From assembly GCA_014381825.1 (NCBI GenBank), contig JACNKX010000102.1:21933-85932 (forward strand): a stretch of 64,000 bases of DNA. The letters run 5' to 3'. Made by a program: the position numbers and the translations under genes. This DNA comes from Planctomycetota bacterium (lineage in GTDB: Bacteria; Planctomycetota; Planctomycetia; Pirellulales; Pirellulaceae). A model generated the notes under the pieces. The model made no database searches, had not been told where the DNA came from, and worked only from the letters and a program-made list of their open reading frames with translations. Position 1 is the stretch's first letter; each line of letters begins with the position of its first letter. Positions 35,926 through 45,175 of this stretch are shown piece by piece.

Positions 35926-38900
35926 TGCACGTACAGAAATTCACTGCTGTTGAGTAATGCCCAACATAATGTCTGGAAATCCGAAGTGGCGATTAGTTCT
36001 TGCGATAATTGCAGCTCACGTTCTTCAGGCGTTCTGCCGAGCGCGATCGACCATGCCAACTGAATTCGGCCCTCCACATCTTGCTCAGCCGAACGGCGAT
36101 CATGCAACGACGATGCCGCGGCTTCGACACGCTGGGCAAGTCGTTCGGCTTGCCGTAGAGCGAACGAATCGTTCATCAACGCTAACGCTTGCAGTGGGGT
36201 CGTCGTCTCGCGACGAGTCGGAGTCATCACCGACGGTGCGGGGCAATCCAACGCGTCGAGCAAGGGATCGCGGCCAGTATTCACGTTCATGCGATAAACC
36301 GTGCGGCGGTTGTACGCCGGTTCGTCACGATCAAACAACTTGTAGAAATAAGTATTAAATCGAGTCACTTCGAATGGCTGGACGCTCGGTCCGTACATCT
36401 GTCGATTCAGTTCGCCGCTGACCGCCAGCATCGCATCTCTTACGGTCTCCGCCTCCAGACGCCGCAGTGGAAAACGCCAAAGGAATCGATTGTCGGAATC
36501 TACGGAATGGGGGTCGGCCGCTTGCTCATCGCCGCTCGCTTGATAGCTCGTCGCGCTGGACTGCATCCGATATATCGCCGAGGTAACGATCAAGCGATGA
36601 ATGTGCTTCAAGCTCCAGTCGTGTTCGACCAACTCGTCAGCGAGCCAATCCAGCAATTCGGGATGCGTTGGCAAACTGCCACTCGCGCCGAAATCGCTCG
36701 GCGTATCAACCAGCCCGCGACCAAAGTGATAATGCCACAGCCGATTCACGATGACACGTGCTGTCAACGGATGGTCGGCGTCGGTCAGCCAATTGGCAAA
36801 CGAGCTGCGGCGTGCGGCGTCAGAAGGATCGTCTCCGCCGACAAGATTCAGTTCCGGACTCTTGATGGCTGACAAGGCAGCAGGCCCGATTGACGGCCCT
36901 CGTTGACGAACATCGCCACGCTCGAAGAGTATGGTAGGCGGTGGCTTTCGACGAACGCCGATGAATGCTTTACGAGTCGACTCTCGCAGCTGGTTCAACT
37001 GTGCCTCGGCTTGAGCAGCGCGCTCCTTCAATCGCGCAACATGCGTCTGCAACTGCCCGAGGAGTTCGTCGCGCTGCTGCTGGTCTTTCAGACCGCTTGT
37101 TAAAGTTGGCTCTTCGATCGAGGATAGCGCCCTGACGTCTGTCGCCGCTAACGCTGCGTGCCAGACAGCAGCAAGATCCATCTGGGCGCCGGGTTGTGGC
37201 CCATTGCGAAAGCTGGGCGCGACGAAGAAGAGCAGATTCTGGACACCGCCAGTTTCTAGCGAGTCGTAAGCAACTTCCTGCTCCGCCGCTTCGCCGATCT
37301 GCCGCCCCGTGTTAGGATCGTGCAAGTAGAGTGTCATTCGACCGTTGCCAGTTTCGGGGAGCGATTCGAAGACTGCCGCGATGTCGTACCATTGGTTAAC
37401 ACTTACTGAGTGTTTGTGGTTCAGCGCCTGCTCTGTCTTCTGTTTACTTCCCAGTGTGACGAACTGCGGATGGGCAGCTTCCTGGTTGTCGCCATCGGCG
37501 ACGAACTCCAGTCCAATCGTATCGCGATGCTCGGAGGGGCTGCTGCCAATTCGAAAGATATCGTCCACACCGTTAAAGGGTTTCGTAAAGCGAACGCGCG
37601 CGAACAGCGTCATCGAACTCTGAGTCCGAGGGAACAACTCCGATCCCGCCAAATTCGGAATGATTGCATAGCCCGCGCCACCGGCTTCGTTGCGGAGCAG
37701 CGTACCCGCTCCCGTATCTGCAATCCGCTGGTCGGAGTTCAACGCGAGAATTGGTTCATCGACCGTTTGATCGACTCGCAAAGTCCACTTGCCAGCCAAG
37801 TTGCTCTGCCCGCCCTTCAAGTCGATCGCCGATTGCTGATCACTCTCATTGGCGTTCGCCGCAAATTGCCACATCGCCACCGCGCGATTTAGCGGTGGCA
37901 AGTTCTTGTCGTCCGACAGCGATTCGATCTGTTCTTCGATCTGCTGCAAAGCTTGTTGCTCTTTGGCGACGCTCGCTTGAAGTTCTGCTTCACGTCGTTC
38001 AAACACACTGCGTTCTTCGTTCGTGAGTACAAGACTTGCAGTGCGAGGATTTCCCTCGGATTGATCGACTCCTTCAAACACTGCCTTCACTGCGTAGTAA
38101 TCAGTCTGAGGAATGGGATCAAACTTGTGGTCATGACAACGGGCGCAGTTGACCGTCAATCCGAGGAAAGTTTGCGAAATCACCGATATCATTTCGTCCA
38201 TCATCACTTCGCGAGCCCGTAGTCGCTCGACTTCACTGGCCGCGACGGCGGCGGCGTGATCCCACGGGCCAGCGACCAAGAAACCTGTCGCCTCGATTCC
38301 GTCATGCGTTACTGGTTCGATAACATCTCCCGCCAATTGCTCACGGACAAACAGACTGTACGGTTTGTCGGCGTTCAGACTGCGAATGACATAATCGCGA
38401 TAAGGCCAAGCGTGTGGCCGTGGTGCATCTTCTTCGAAGCCGTCGCTCTCGCTGAAGCGAACGACGTCGAGCCAGTGCCTCGCCCAGCGTTCTCCGTATG
38501 CAGGCGACGCAATCAGACGGTCAACAGCTGCTTCCCACGCACTCGGCGAATCGTCGGCCAGAAACTCGGCGATGTCACCTTGTGAAGGTGGCAGACCGAT
38601 CAAATCGAAAGTGACTCGACGCAGCCACGTGCGGCGGTCAGTTTCCGCAGCCGACTCGAATCCAAATTCAACATGCTTCGCGGCGATGAAAGCATCGATC
38701 GGATTACGAGTCCAATCGCGACGGGCCATCGGAAGGTCCGGCGACGGAGGGCGGTGTACTGGTCGAAGTGACCACCACTGTGGTTGCTCGATAACGACTT
38801 CTGACGGCCAAGAAGCGCCCTTGGCGATCCAGCGTCGAATCGTTTCGACGTCGGCGTCGGCCAGCGGCGGCGCGCCTTGCGGCATCTCCGCCTTGCCGTC

Positions 38901-39152
38901 CTCGCGAGTGATCAAGTCGAGTAGATAACTCGAATCAGGATCGCCCGCAGTAACAACTTCGCCACTTTCGCCTCCTGCTTTCAAGGCTGCCCGCGACTGG
39001 AGCGAGAACTCACCGCGACGTAGCTTGTCGTTGTGGCAACGGACGCAGTGCGATTTGAATATCGGCGCGACTTGTTGCTCGAAGAGTTCGTCTGCATTTG
39101 CCGACAGCGTGCAAAGGGAGAGAACCAGAACGAGACCGTATGCAATAATCAC
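35922..39152 (-). CDS. PSD1/DUF1549/DUF1553 cytochrome-like protein with LamG-type insert
   Basis: A GTG at 39152 starts 1,076 residues with a signal peptide (MIIAYGLVLVLSLCTLSANA). A c-type heme motif CVRCH lies at residues 36-40, followed by the PSCyt1 region (GEFSLQSRAALKAGGESG). DUF1549 holds a second motif CARCHDHKFDP, and the C-terminal half is DUF1553 (ADHPLTARVIVNRLWHYHFGRG). The middle (~450-660) is inserted beta-rich sequence resembling a concanavalin/LamG domain, likely for carbohydrate binding. It lies 6 bases after the sialate esterase stop and overlaps DUF1501, giving a three-gene operon. Confidence 0.92.
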   Translation of the reverse strand: MIIAYGLVLVLSLCTLSANADELFEQQVAPIFKSHCVRCHNDKLRRGEFSLQSRAALKAGGESGEVVTAGDPDSSYLLDLITREDGKAEMPQGAPPLADADVETIRRWIAKGASWPSEVVIEQPQWWSLRPVHRPPSPDLPMARRDWTRNPIDAFIAAKHVEFGFESAAETDRRTWLRRVTFDLIGLPPSQGDIAEFLADDSPSAWEAAVDRLIASPAYGERWARHWLDVVRFSESDGFEEDAPRPHAWPYRDYVIRSLNADKPYSLFVREQLAGDVIEPVTHDGIEATGFLVAGPWDHAAAVAASEVERLRAREVMMDEMISVISQTFLGLTVNCARCHDHKFDPIPQTDYYAVKAVFEGVDQSEGNPRTASLVLTNEERSVFERREAELQASVAKEQQALQQIEEQIESLSDDKNLPPLNRAVAMWQFAANANESDQQSAIDLKGGQSNLAGKWTLRVDQTVDEPILALNSDQRIADTGAGTLLRNEAGGAGYAIIPNLAGSELFPRTQSSMTLFARVRFTKPFNGVDDIFRIGSSPSEHRDTIGLEFVADGDNQEAAHPQFVTLGSKQKTEQALNHKHSVSVNQWYDIAAVFESLPETGNGRMTLYLHDPNTGRQIGEAAEQEVAYDSLETGGVQNLLFFVAPSFRNGPQPGAQMDLAAVWHAALAATDVRALSSIEEPTLTSGLKDQQQRDELLGQLQTHVARLKERAAQAEAQLNQLRESTRKAFIGVRRKPPPTILFERGDVRQRGPSIGPAALSAIKSPELNLVGGDDPSDAARRSSFANWLTDADHPLTARVIVNRLWHYHFGRGLVDTPSDFGASGSLPTHPELLDWLADELVEHDWSLKHIHRLIVTSAIYRMQSSATSYQASGDEQAADPHSVDSDNRFLWRFPLRRLEAETVRDAMLAVSGELNRQMYGPSVQPFEVTRFNTYFYKLFDRDEPAYNRRTVYRMNVNTGRDPLLDALDCPAPSVMTPTRRETTTPLQALALMNDSFALRQAERLAQRVEAAASSLHDRRSAEQDVEGRIQLAWSIALGRTPEERELQLSQELIATSDFQTLCWALLNSSEFLYVQ

Positions 39153-39158
39153 GTTTGC

Positions 39159-40766
39159 TCAGTCTTCCTTGGTCACGTCCCACGAATCGGTCCGAAATGG
39201 TGCGGCTGGCAAGCCCGCACCGTTCACGAGATTTCCATTTGGATTGTCAGCCCAATTATATCGTGCGGCGACAGGTGTTTGTACTTTCTCATTCGAGAGC
39301 ACGACCATGCCTGTTGCCTTATCGATCTTCGCATCCGCCGGATAGAACTTCTGATCTTCGTCAGCGACAGCAAAGCCTCGGAGTCGCTTGCCGCCTGAGC
39401 CCTTCAAGCCGTCCGCATGGATGAAATTAACCATCATACGACCGGGCTTCTTATCGCCTGCGTCGTTCGTCGTGCCAGTTCGATATTGAAAGAAACTCAT
39501 CATTGGACCTGAATAGACGATCTCTAGTTCGTAGGTCGTGCCGAGTGCCCACAGCGCGAGGCGATGGCCGACGGTTTGTTTATCTTTTGGGTGAATGTCA
39601 TTTGCTTCACCGACATCAGTCGTGATCGCGATACCGGTGTTCTTCAGACGCAACGTCTTCATCTCGCTTTCGCGAACCATCACCCAGCCGGTTGTTTGAA
39701 CTGGGTGCTCCACCGTCGCGTGAAAGTTCGGGAGTTGAACGGTTAAGAACTGAAAATCTCCTTGCTTCCATCGCGAACGCCAATCGGTGATCAAGGTGTT
39801 CAATTGAGTCCCGTACAAGACGCCATCTTCGATCGAGTGCGAGTTTCTCTCGCCTTGATACCATGTCGCTCCGCGAATCGCGTATGGAATCAGCGGCTGA
39901 ATCATTCCGTTGAACAAGTTGGCAGGGCGGTTTTGGTTAACGCGTGGATCACCGACAAGCCGCGGCCTTCGTGGGGTCGGCTTACCTGCCGCTTTGGCCG
40001 CATCCGCGCGCTTCTTCCAACTCGCTAGTGCCTTGTCATTGGCAGCTTGCACCTTCACTGGATCATGGGCGGCGATCGTGGCATCAAATGCATTGAGCTT
40101 TGGTACGATTGTATCGACCGCTTGTTGAGCTGGCAGGCTGGTCCAAGCTGCCACGTCGGTGCCTCCCCAAGAACTGTTAATCAGCCCTATTGGTACGTTT
40201 AGATCTTGATGCAGTTTTCGACCAAAGAAGTAAGCTGTCGCGGAGAAGTCGCCCACGGTATCGGCGCTGCACACACTCCAACTGCCCGAGCAATCGTCCT
40301 GTGGCTCTGGAGTCGCATGAGCAGCGGTCTTGAAGTGGCGGATCTGTGGGAAGTTGGCATTCTGTCGCTCCTTGTCAAAGTCCTTCGCTCGACCGACGGT
40401 CATGGCCATGTTGGACTGGCCGGAACACAACCACACTTCACCCACGAGAACATCGCTGATCGTGACCTTGTTGCTCCCGCTTGCAGTGAGCGAGTGCGGC
40501 CCTCCAGCGGACAAAGCGTCGAGTGTGATCATCCACTTGCCGCTGGCATCCGCGGTTGCTTGCTTGGATTGCCCATCAATGGTCACCGTCACCGTTTCCA
40601 TTGGATCAGCCCAACCCCACACCGGAACTTCACTCTCTCGCTGCAAAACCATGTGGTCGCCGAAAACTCCTGCGAGCTGCACTTCCGCCTGTAGCGAACA
40701 GCAACATGACACTGACACCATCGCGACAAGGCTGCACTTCATCCAACGGCAAGCAAGCAAGATCAT
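39159..40766 (-). CDS. Sialate O-acetylesterase-type (SGNH) esterase
   Basis: The ATG at 40766 has a GGAG ribosome binding site and opens a signal peptide, giving 535 residues. GVFGDHMVLQRESEVPVWGWA is the family N-terminal beta module, and GEVWLCSGQSNM carries the nucleophile Ser. SSWGGTDVAAW and ATWYQGERNSH match the other SGNH blocks. It should remove acetyl groups from sialic acids or other sugars in the periplasm or outside. It is the first gene of the operon with the DUF1549/1553 and DUF1501 genes. Confidence 0.9.
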   Translation of the reverse strand: MILLACRWMKCSLVAMVSVSCCCSLQAEVQLAGVFGDHMVLQRESEVPVWGWADPMETVTVTIDGQSKQATADASGKWMITLDALSAGGPHSLTASGSNKVTISDVLVGEVWLCSGQSNMAMTVGRAKDFDKERQNANFPQIRHFKTAAHATPEPQDDCSGSWSVCSADTVGDFSATAYFFGRKLHQDLNVPIGLINSSWGGTDVAAWTSLPAQQAVDTIVPKLNAFDATIAAHDPVKVQAANDKALASWKKRADAAKAAGKPTPRRPRLVGDPRVNQNRPANLFNGMIQPLIPYAIRGATWYQGERNSHSIEDGVLYGTQLNTLITDWRSRWKQGDFQFLTVQLPNFHATVEHPVQTTGWVMVRESEMKTLRLKNTGIAITTDVGEANDIHPKDKQTVGHRLALWALGTTYELEIVYSGPMMSFFQYRTGTTNDAGDKKPGRMMVNFIHADGLKGSGGKRLRGFAVADEDQKFYPADAKIDKATGMVVLSNEKVQTPVAARYNWADNPNGNLVNGAGLPAAPFRTDSWDVTKED

Positions 40767-41028
40767 TTTTGACACTCCAGCGGACGATTCGGCTAATCTT
40801 TTCTGCGGACACGTTTGAACAGACATTCTAACTCACGCCGATCGCGATGCGAGTCCCGGGAACATGTCGAACTTCGCCGCACGATTCGCATTGTTGCGAA
40901 TTCGTGGGTTTTCGACGATGATCAGAGTTAGCACAGTCAGCGCGTAAAGCGCCGTCGCCCCGCTGACTTTATTCGCGTCTTCCATTGGAACGCGGTAATT
41001 CTTTCACCCGTCCACTCAAGGTTACTCT

Positions 41029-42369
41029 ATGTTGCGTCGTCTCTTGGTACTGTTCGCCCTCGTCTGTGTGTTCGCCGCAATTGCTGAGACAAACGTTTAT
41101 GCCGCCAGCGAGCAGCCGAATATCGTGTTCATCATTTCTGACGATCACGACAACGAACACCTTGGCTTCATGGGCAATCAGGACGTCCACACACCGAATC
41201 TTGATCGGCTCGCGAAGGCGGGCGCGGTTTTCACGACGGCTCATCTTCCTATGTCCCGATGCCATCCGACTCTGGCGAGTTTCCTGAGCGGTCGTTGGCC
41301 GCATCAATCGGGGATCTATTACAACTACGGAACGGCCAAGCTCTCGCCGACGAATTCGCTGCCCAGCTTGCTTCGTGACGTAGGTTACGCAACCTACGTC
41401 GAAGGCAAGTACTGGGAAGGCGAACCGCGAGAGATGGGCTTCACGCACGGTGCTGGCAAGACGGCTCAGAGGTTTGTTCGCAAGGGGCAAGATGATCTGT
41501 TTGCGTTCATCGACGAGCGAGGCGGAAAGCAACCGCTGTTCATTTGGTGGGCACCGCTGATTCCACATACGCCTCATAATCCACCGCAGAAGTACCTCGA
41601 TCTGTTTGAAAAGGACAAGATCCCCGTTCCCGATTACATCTCGAATGAAAATCGCAAAGAGTTCGTGAAGAAAGAACGATTGAGTTTCGCCATGGAAGCG
41701 TGGCTCGATGATGGCGTCGGCCAGCTCGAAGGGAAGCTCCGCGAGAAGGGATTATACGACAACACGATGTTTGTCTTTGTCATCGATAACGGCTGGTGTA
41801 ACGGACGTGCTTCGAAGGGTTCGCCGTTCGAGAAAGGCGTCAGGACTCCCGTCTTCTTTACGTGGCCTGGAAAGATCAAGAGCGAACAGCGCTTTGATCA
41901 GCTAACGAGCACGCTCGACATTTATCCTACGATACTGAACTACGCCAGAGCCGAGATCCCTGATACTGCCGCAGGTAATAATCTCCGACCGATCATTGAC
42001 GGCAAGTCTGAAGCGAATCGCGAGCAATTGTTCGGTGCCATCTATCCGGCATTTGTCACGAAAGGTGACGAGCGGCCGGAGCGTGATGCGTATGCGATCT
42101 ATGCTCGTGACGAGCAATGGAAGTGCATCTTCTACTTACAGGACGTCAGACAGAGCGGCAATCAAAAGTACTTTCGCATCCAATCAATCGTGACGGACTA
42201 TCCAACGCGGAATGTGGGCGACGAAGATTTATTTGATTTGCGGGACGATCCTTACGAGTTGAAGAATCTCGCCGGTGATGCAAGGAACGCCGAGCGAATT
42301 GCTGCCATGAAAGCCGCCGCATTGGCGTGGTGGAGGGAAACGGGAGGCAAGCCCTTTGATAAGGGCTAG
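41029..42369 (+). CDS. Secreted sulfatase with CxPxL active-site variant
   Basis: A 446-residue sulfatase with a signal peptide (MLRRLLVLFALVCVFAAIAETNVYA). PNIVFIISDDHDNEHLGFMGN and TPNLDRLAKAGAVF are metal-site segments. The active site at residues 78-82 reads CHPTL, replacing the Arg of CxPxR with Leu, as in the sulfatase at 5108-6544. HTPHNPPQKYLDLFEKDKIPVP is also shared with that paralogue. An AAGG ribosome binding site precedes the ATG. The DUF1549/1553 gene starts 11 bases downstream, so this is the first gene of an operon. Confidence 0.92.
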   Translation: MLRRLLVLFALVCVFAAIAETNVYAASEQPNIVFIISDDHDNEHLGFMGNQDVHTPNLDRLAKAGAVFTTAHLPMSRCHPTLASFLSGRWPHQSGIYYNYGTAKLSPTNSLPSLLRDVGYATYVEGKYWEGEPREMGFTHGAGKTAQRFVRKGQDDLFAFIDERGGKQPLFIWWAPLIPHTPHNPPQKYLDLFEKDKIPVPDYISNENRKEFVKKERLSFAMEAWLDDGVGQLEGKLREKGLYDNTMFVFVIDNGWCNGRASKGSPFEKGVRTPVFFTWPGKIKSEQRFDQLTSTLDIYPTILNYARAEIPDTAAGNNLRPIIDGKSEANREQLFGAIYPAFVTKGDERPERDAYAIYARDEQWKCIFYLQDVRQSGNQKYFRIQSIVTDYPTRNVGDEDLFDLRDDPYELKNLAGDARNAERIAAMKAAALAWWRETGGKPFDKG

Positions 42370-42380
42370 TTGAAGGGACG

Positions 42381-44690
42381 ATGAATTCCAAACTATTCGC
42401 CTTCGTATTTTTAATCGGACTTGGCGCTCAGGGTGCGCAGAACGGATTTGCCGGCGTTGACTTTAACCGAGATGTAGTGCCCATCTTGTCTGACAAGTGT
42501 TTTCATTGCCACGGACCCGACAACGAGACGCGCGAAGCAGATCTTCGCCTCGACAAGCAGCAAGATGTGTTCGGCGAACGGGACGGTCGTAGAATCGTTG
42601 TACCGGGAGACAGCGAACAGAGTGCGTTAGTCCGACGTATTCGCTCGCAAGATATTGACGAGCGCATGCCGCCCGCCCATTCGACGCGTCAGCTCTCCTC
42701 TACGGAGATCGACGTACTGACGTCTTGGGTCGATGAAGGCGCGAAGTGGACGAAGCACTGGGCCTTCGAGCCGCCACAACGCAGAGACCTTCCAGCCGTT
42801 CAGGATGCTGCGTGGACGCAGAACGCGATCGATCACTTCGTCTTGAGGCGACTCGAGCAAGAAGAACTGAAGCCATCGCAGCGTGCCGACCGCGAAACCC
42901 TGATTCGCCGTGTGACGCTCGACCTTACCGGACTCCCGCCAACACCTGAGGAGATAGACGCGTTTCTCAAAGATGATTCGCCCGGCAGCTATGAGCGGCT
43001 AGTCGATCGCTTCCTCGCCTCGCCTCGCTACGGCGAACACATGGCACGACCCTGGCTCGACGCCGCACGTTATGCCGACACGGATGGGTATCAAAACGAT
43101 CGCATCCGCTATATGTGGCCGTGGCGAGACTGGGTGATCATGGCAATGAACGAAGGCATGCCATTCGATCAATTTACGATTGAACAACTCGCCGGTGACA
43201 TGCTGCCCGATGCGACTCTGTTTCAACAGATCGCGACCGGCTTTGGACGCAATCATCGCATTAATTCCGAAGGTGGTTCGATTCCCGAGGAATGGGCCGT
43301 CGAGTACGTCGTCGACCGGGTCGATACGTTGGGTACGGTATGGCTTGGTCTGACCCTCGGCTGTGCGCGCTGTCACGATCACAAATACGATCCGATGACG
43401 CAGCGAGACTACTACCAGCTGTTTGCGTTCTTCAACAATGTCCCAGAGTGGGGACTGGGCCCGAACAATGGAAACAGTCCACCCTTCATCGAGCTGCCCA
43501 AGTCGTGGCCACACCTGTCGGCTGTTGAGAATCGGTTAATCGTGCCAGCGCGTTACGAGTTGAATACGAAGCAGGTATCCGTCGTTCGACCCAATTCCGG
43601 TGGTCCCGAAACAGTGATGGTCATGCACGAACTGAAGGAGCCTCGCTCGACCTACTTGTTGCGGCGCGGTCAGTACAGCCAGCCAGACAAGTCGGAAGTG
43701 CTGCGACCTTCGGTGCCAACGAGTCTCGGTGACCGACACGATACTGAGCTCAAAAATAGGCTAGATTTGGCGAAGTGGCTGGTGCATCCGACGAACCCGC
43801 TTACCGCACGCGTTACCGTGAATCGATATTGGCAGATGTTCTTTGGTGCCGGGATCGTTCGAACGAGTGAGAACTTTGGTATCCAAGGCGAAGCTCCGAG
43901 CCATCCTGACTTGCTTGACCGCCTTGCGGTCGAGTTCGTTCAACTCGATTGGGATGTAAAGTCCGTCCACCGATTGATGGTGACCAGTGCGACTTATCAA
44001 CAATCGTCTTCGACAAACAGCAAATTGGTCGCGCGCGATCCAGACAACCGCTTGCTAGCTCGCGGGCCACGAGTACGTTTATCCGCGCATGAAATTCGCG
44101 ATCAGGCATTGGCCATAAGCGGCTTGCTCTCGGATAAAATCGGTGGTTTATCGGTGAAGCCATACATGCCGCCCGGAATTTGGCGAGCCATCTCGAACAA
44201 TAAGTATGCGCAAGACAAAGGCGAAAGTCTCTATCGGCGCAGCCTCTACACTTACTGGCGACGGACGATCCCGCCTCCCACGATGATGACCTTCAACGCC
44301 GCCGAGCGAGAGGTGTGTATCGTCCGCAAGGGCCATACTAACTCCCCGCTGCAGGCCTTGACGTTGATGAACAACGTCACTTTCGTCGAGACGTCGCGGC
44401 TGATGGCCGAGCGAATTCTCTGCGAAGGTGGCGACACGCTTGATGCTCAAGTCAACTTCGGATTTCGACTTGGCATCGGGCGGTTTCCCACGAGCCGCGA
44501 GCTAGATCTTTTACGAGACGCGTATCACGAGTTCTTTTGGAAGTATGAAAACGATCGCGCAGCTGCAGCGAAATTGTTGACGGTTGGGGAATTTCCACGA
44601 GAGAAGCGTCACGACACGATTCAGCTCGCTGCGATGACAATGCTCGCCTCGACGATCATGAACCTCGATGAAGCCGTGACGAAGGAGTAA
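42381..44690 (+). CDS. PSD1/DUF1549/DUF1553 cytochrome-like protein
   Basis: A 769-residue exported protein with a signal peptide and a heme-type CFHCH motif at residues 40-44. It lacks the LamG-like insert of the paralogue at 35922-39152. The DUF1549 part has LDLTGLPPTPEEIDAFL and CARCHDHKYDP. DUF1553 begins near HPTNPLTARVTVNRYWQMFFG. An AAGGGA ribosome binding site precedes the ATG. It would normally be followed directly by the DUF1501 gene, but here the GxxExxY cassette lies between them. Confidence 0.93.
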   Translation: MNSKLFAFVFLIGLGAQGAQNGFAGVDFNRDVVPILSDKCFHCHGPDNETREADLRLDKQQDVFGERDGRRIVVPGDSEQSALVRRIRSQDIDERMPPAHSTRQLSSTEIDVLTSWVDEGAKWTKHWAFEPPQRRDLPAVQDAAWTQNAIDHFVLRRLEQEELKPSQRADRETLIRRVTLDLTGLPPTPEEIDAFLKDDSPGSYERLVDRFLASPRYGEHMARPWLDAARYADTDGYQNDRIRYMWPWRDWVIMAMNEGMPFDQFTIEQLAGDMLPDATLFQQIATGFGRNHRINSEGGSIPEEWAVEYVVDRVDTLGTVWLGLTLGCARCHDHKYDPMTQRDYYQLFAFFNNVPEWGLGPNNGNSPPFIELPKSWPHLSAVENRLIVPARYELNTKQVSVVRPNSGGPETVMVMHELKEPRSTYLLRRGQYSQPDKSEVLRPSVPTSLGDRHDTELKNRLDLAKWLVHPTNPLTARVTVNRYWQMFFGAGIVRTSENFGIQGEAPSHPDLLDRLAVEFVQLDWDVKSVHRLMVTSATYQQSSSTNSKLVARDPDNRLLARGPRVRLSAHEIRDQALAISGLLSDKIGGLSVKPYMPPGIWRAISNNKYAQDKGESLYRRSLYTYWRRTIPPPTMMTFNAAEREVCIVRKGHTNSPLQALTLMNNVTFVETSRLMAERILCEGGDTLDAQVNFGFRLGIGRFPTSRELDLLRDAYHEFFWKYENDRAAAAKLLTVGEFPREKRHDTIQLAAMTMLASTIMNLDEAVTKE

Positions 44691-44697
44691 GAGACTA

Positions 44698-44726
44698 GCC
44701 ACAAAAAACACGAAGAATCACAAAAA
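44698..44726 (+). repeat. Left flanking inverted repeat of the GxxExxY cassette
   Basis: This 29-bp sequence (begins GCCACAAAAAACACGAAG) is the imperfect inverse of 45142-45170, matching at 24 of 29 positions. It starts 8 bases after the DUF1549/1553 stop codon. Confidence 0.7.
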
Positions 44727-44744
44727 GTAGAGAAGGGGAGAGAT

Positions 44745-45125
44745 ATGGAGTGGGAACATATTAATCAGTTGTGTGATGTTGTTCGTGAGACGAGTTTTGC
44801 GATTCATACTTATCATCGGAATGGACATCTTGAGAAGATTTATGAGAACGCTTTGGCGCATCGACTGCGGAAGGCGGGTTTAGAAGTTGAGCAACAACAT
44901 CCACTGAAAGTTTATGATGAAGACGGCACTATACTCGGTGACTACTTCGCCGATCTTTTTGTTGAAGGTTTGCTTATCGTAGAATTAAAGGCAGCGAAGG
45001 CCGTCTCCGACGACCACGTCGCCCAACTGCTCGGCTACCTGAGATCAGCACGTGTCGAAACTGGACTCTTAATTAACTTCGGAAGCCAAAAGCTCTTCGT
45101 AAAGAAGTATCTCATGAGCATCTAG
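44745..45125 (+). CDS. GxxExxY protein, PD-(D/E)XK-nuclease-like
   Basis: A 126-residue protein of the GxxExxY family, named for the motif seen here as G27-HL-E30-KI-Y33. A restriction-nuclease-like core is visible: Asp70 in YFADLFVEG and the pair Glu80-x-Lys82 in LIVELKAAK, followed by QLLGYLRSA. A GGGGAGAG ribosome binding site precedes the ATG. The gene lies between two genes that are normally adjacent and is bracketed by 29-bp inverted repeats, so it looks inserted. Family function is unestablished; a nuclease role is inferred from the motif. Confidence 0.88.
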   Translation: MEWEHINQLCDVVRETSFAIHTYHRNGHLEKIYENALAHRLRKAGLEVEQQHPLKVYDEDGTILGDYFADLFVEGLLIVELKAAKAVSDDHVAQLLGYLRSARVETGLLINFGSQKLFVKKYLMSI

Positions 45126-45141
45126 TCATATCGTTCTCTTA

Positions 45142-45170
45142 TTTTTGTGCCTTCTCGTGCTTTTTGTGGC
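45142..45170 (-). repeat. Right flanking inverted repeat of the GxxExxY cassette
   Basis: The 29-bp partner of 44698-44726. It ends 5 bases before the ATG of the DUF1501 gene, where a ribosome binding site would be expected. Confidence 0.7.
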
Positions 45171-45175
45171 CAACC

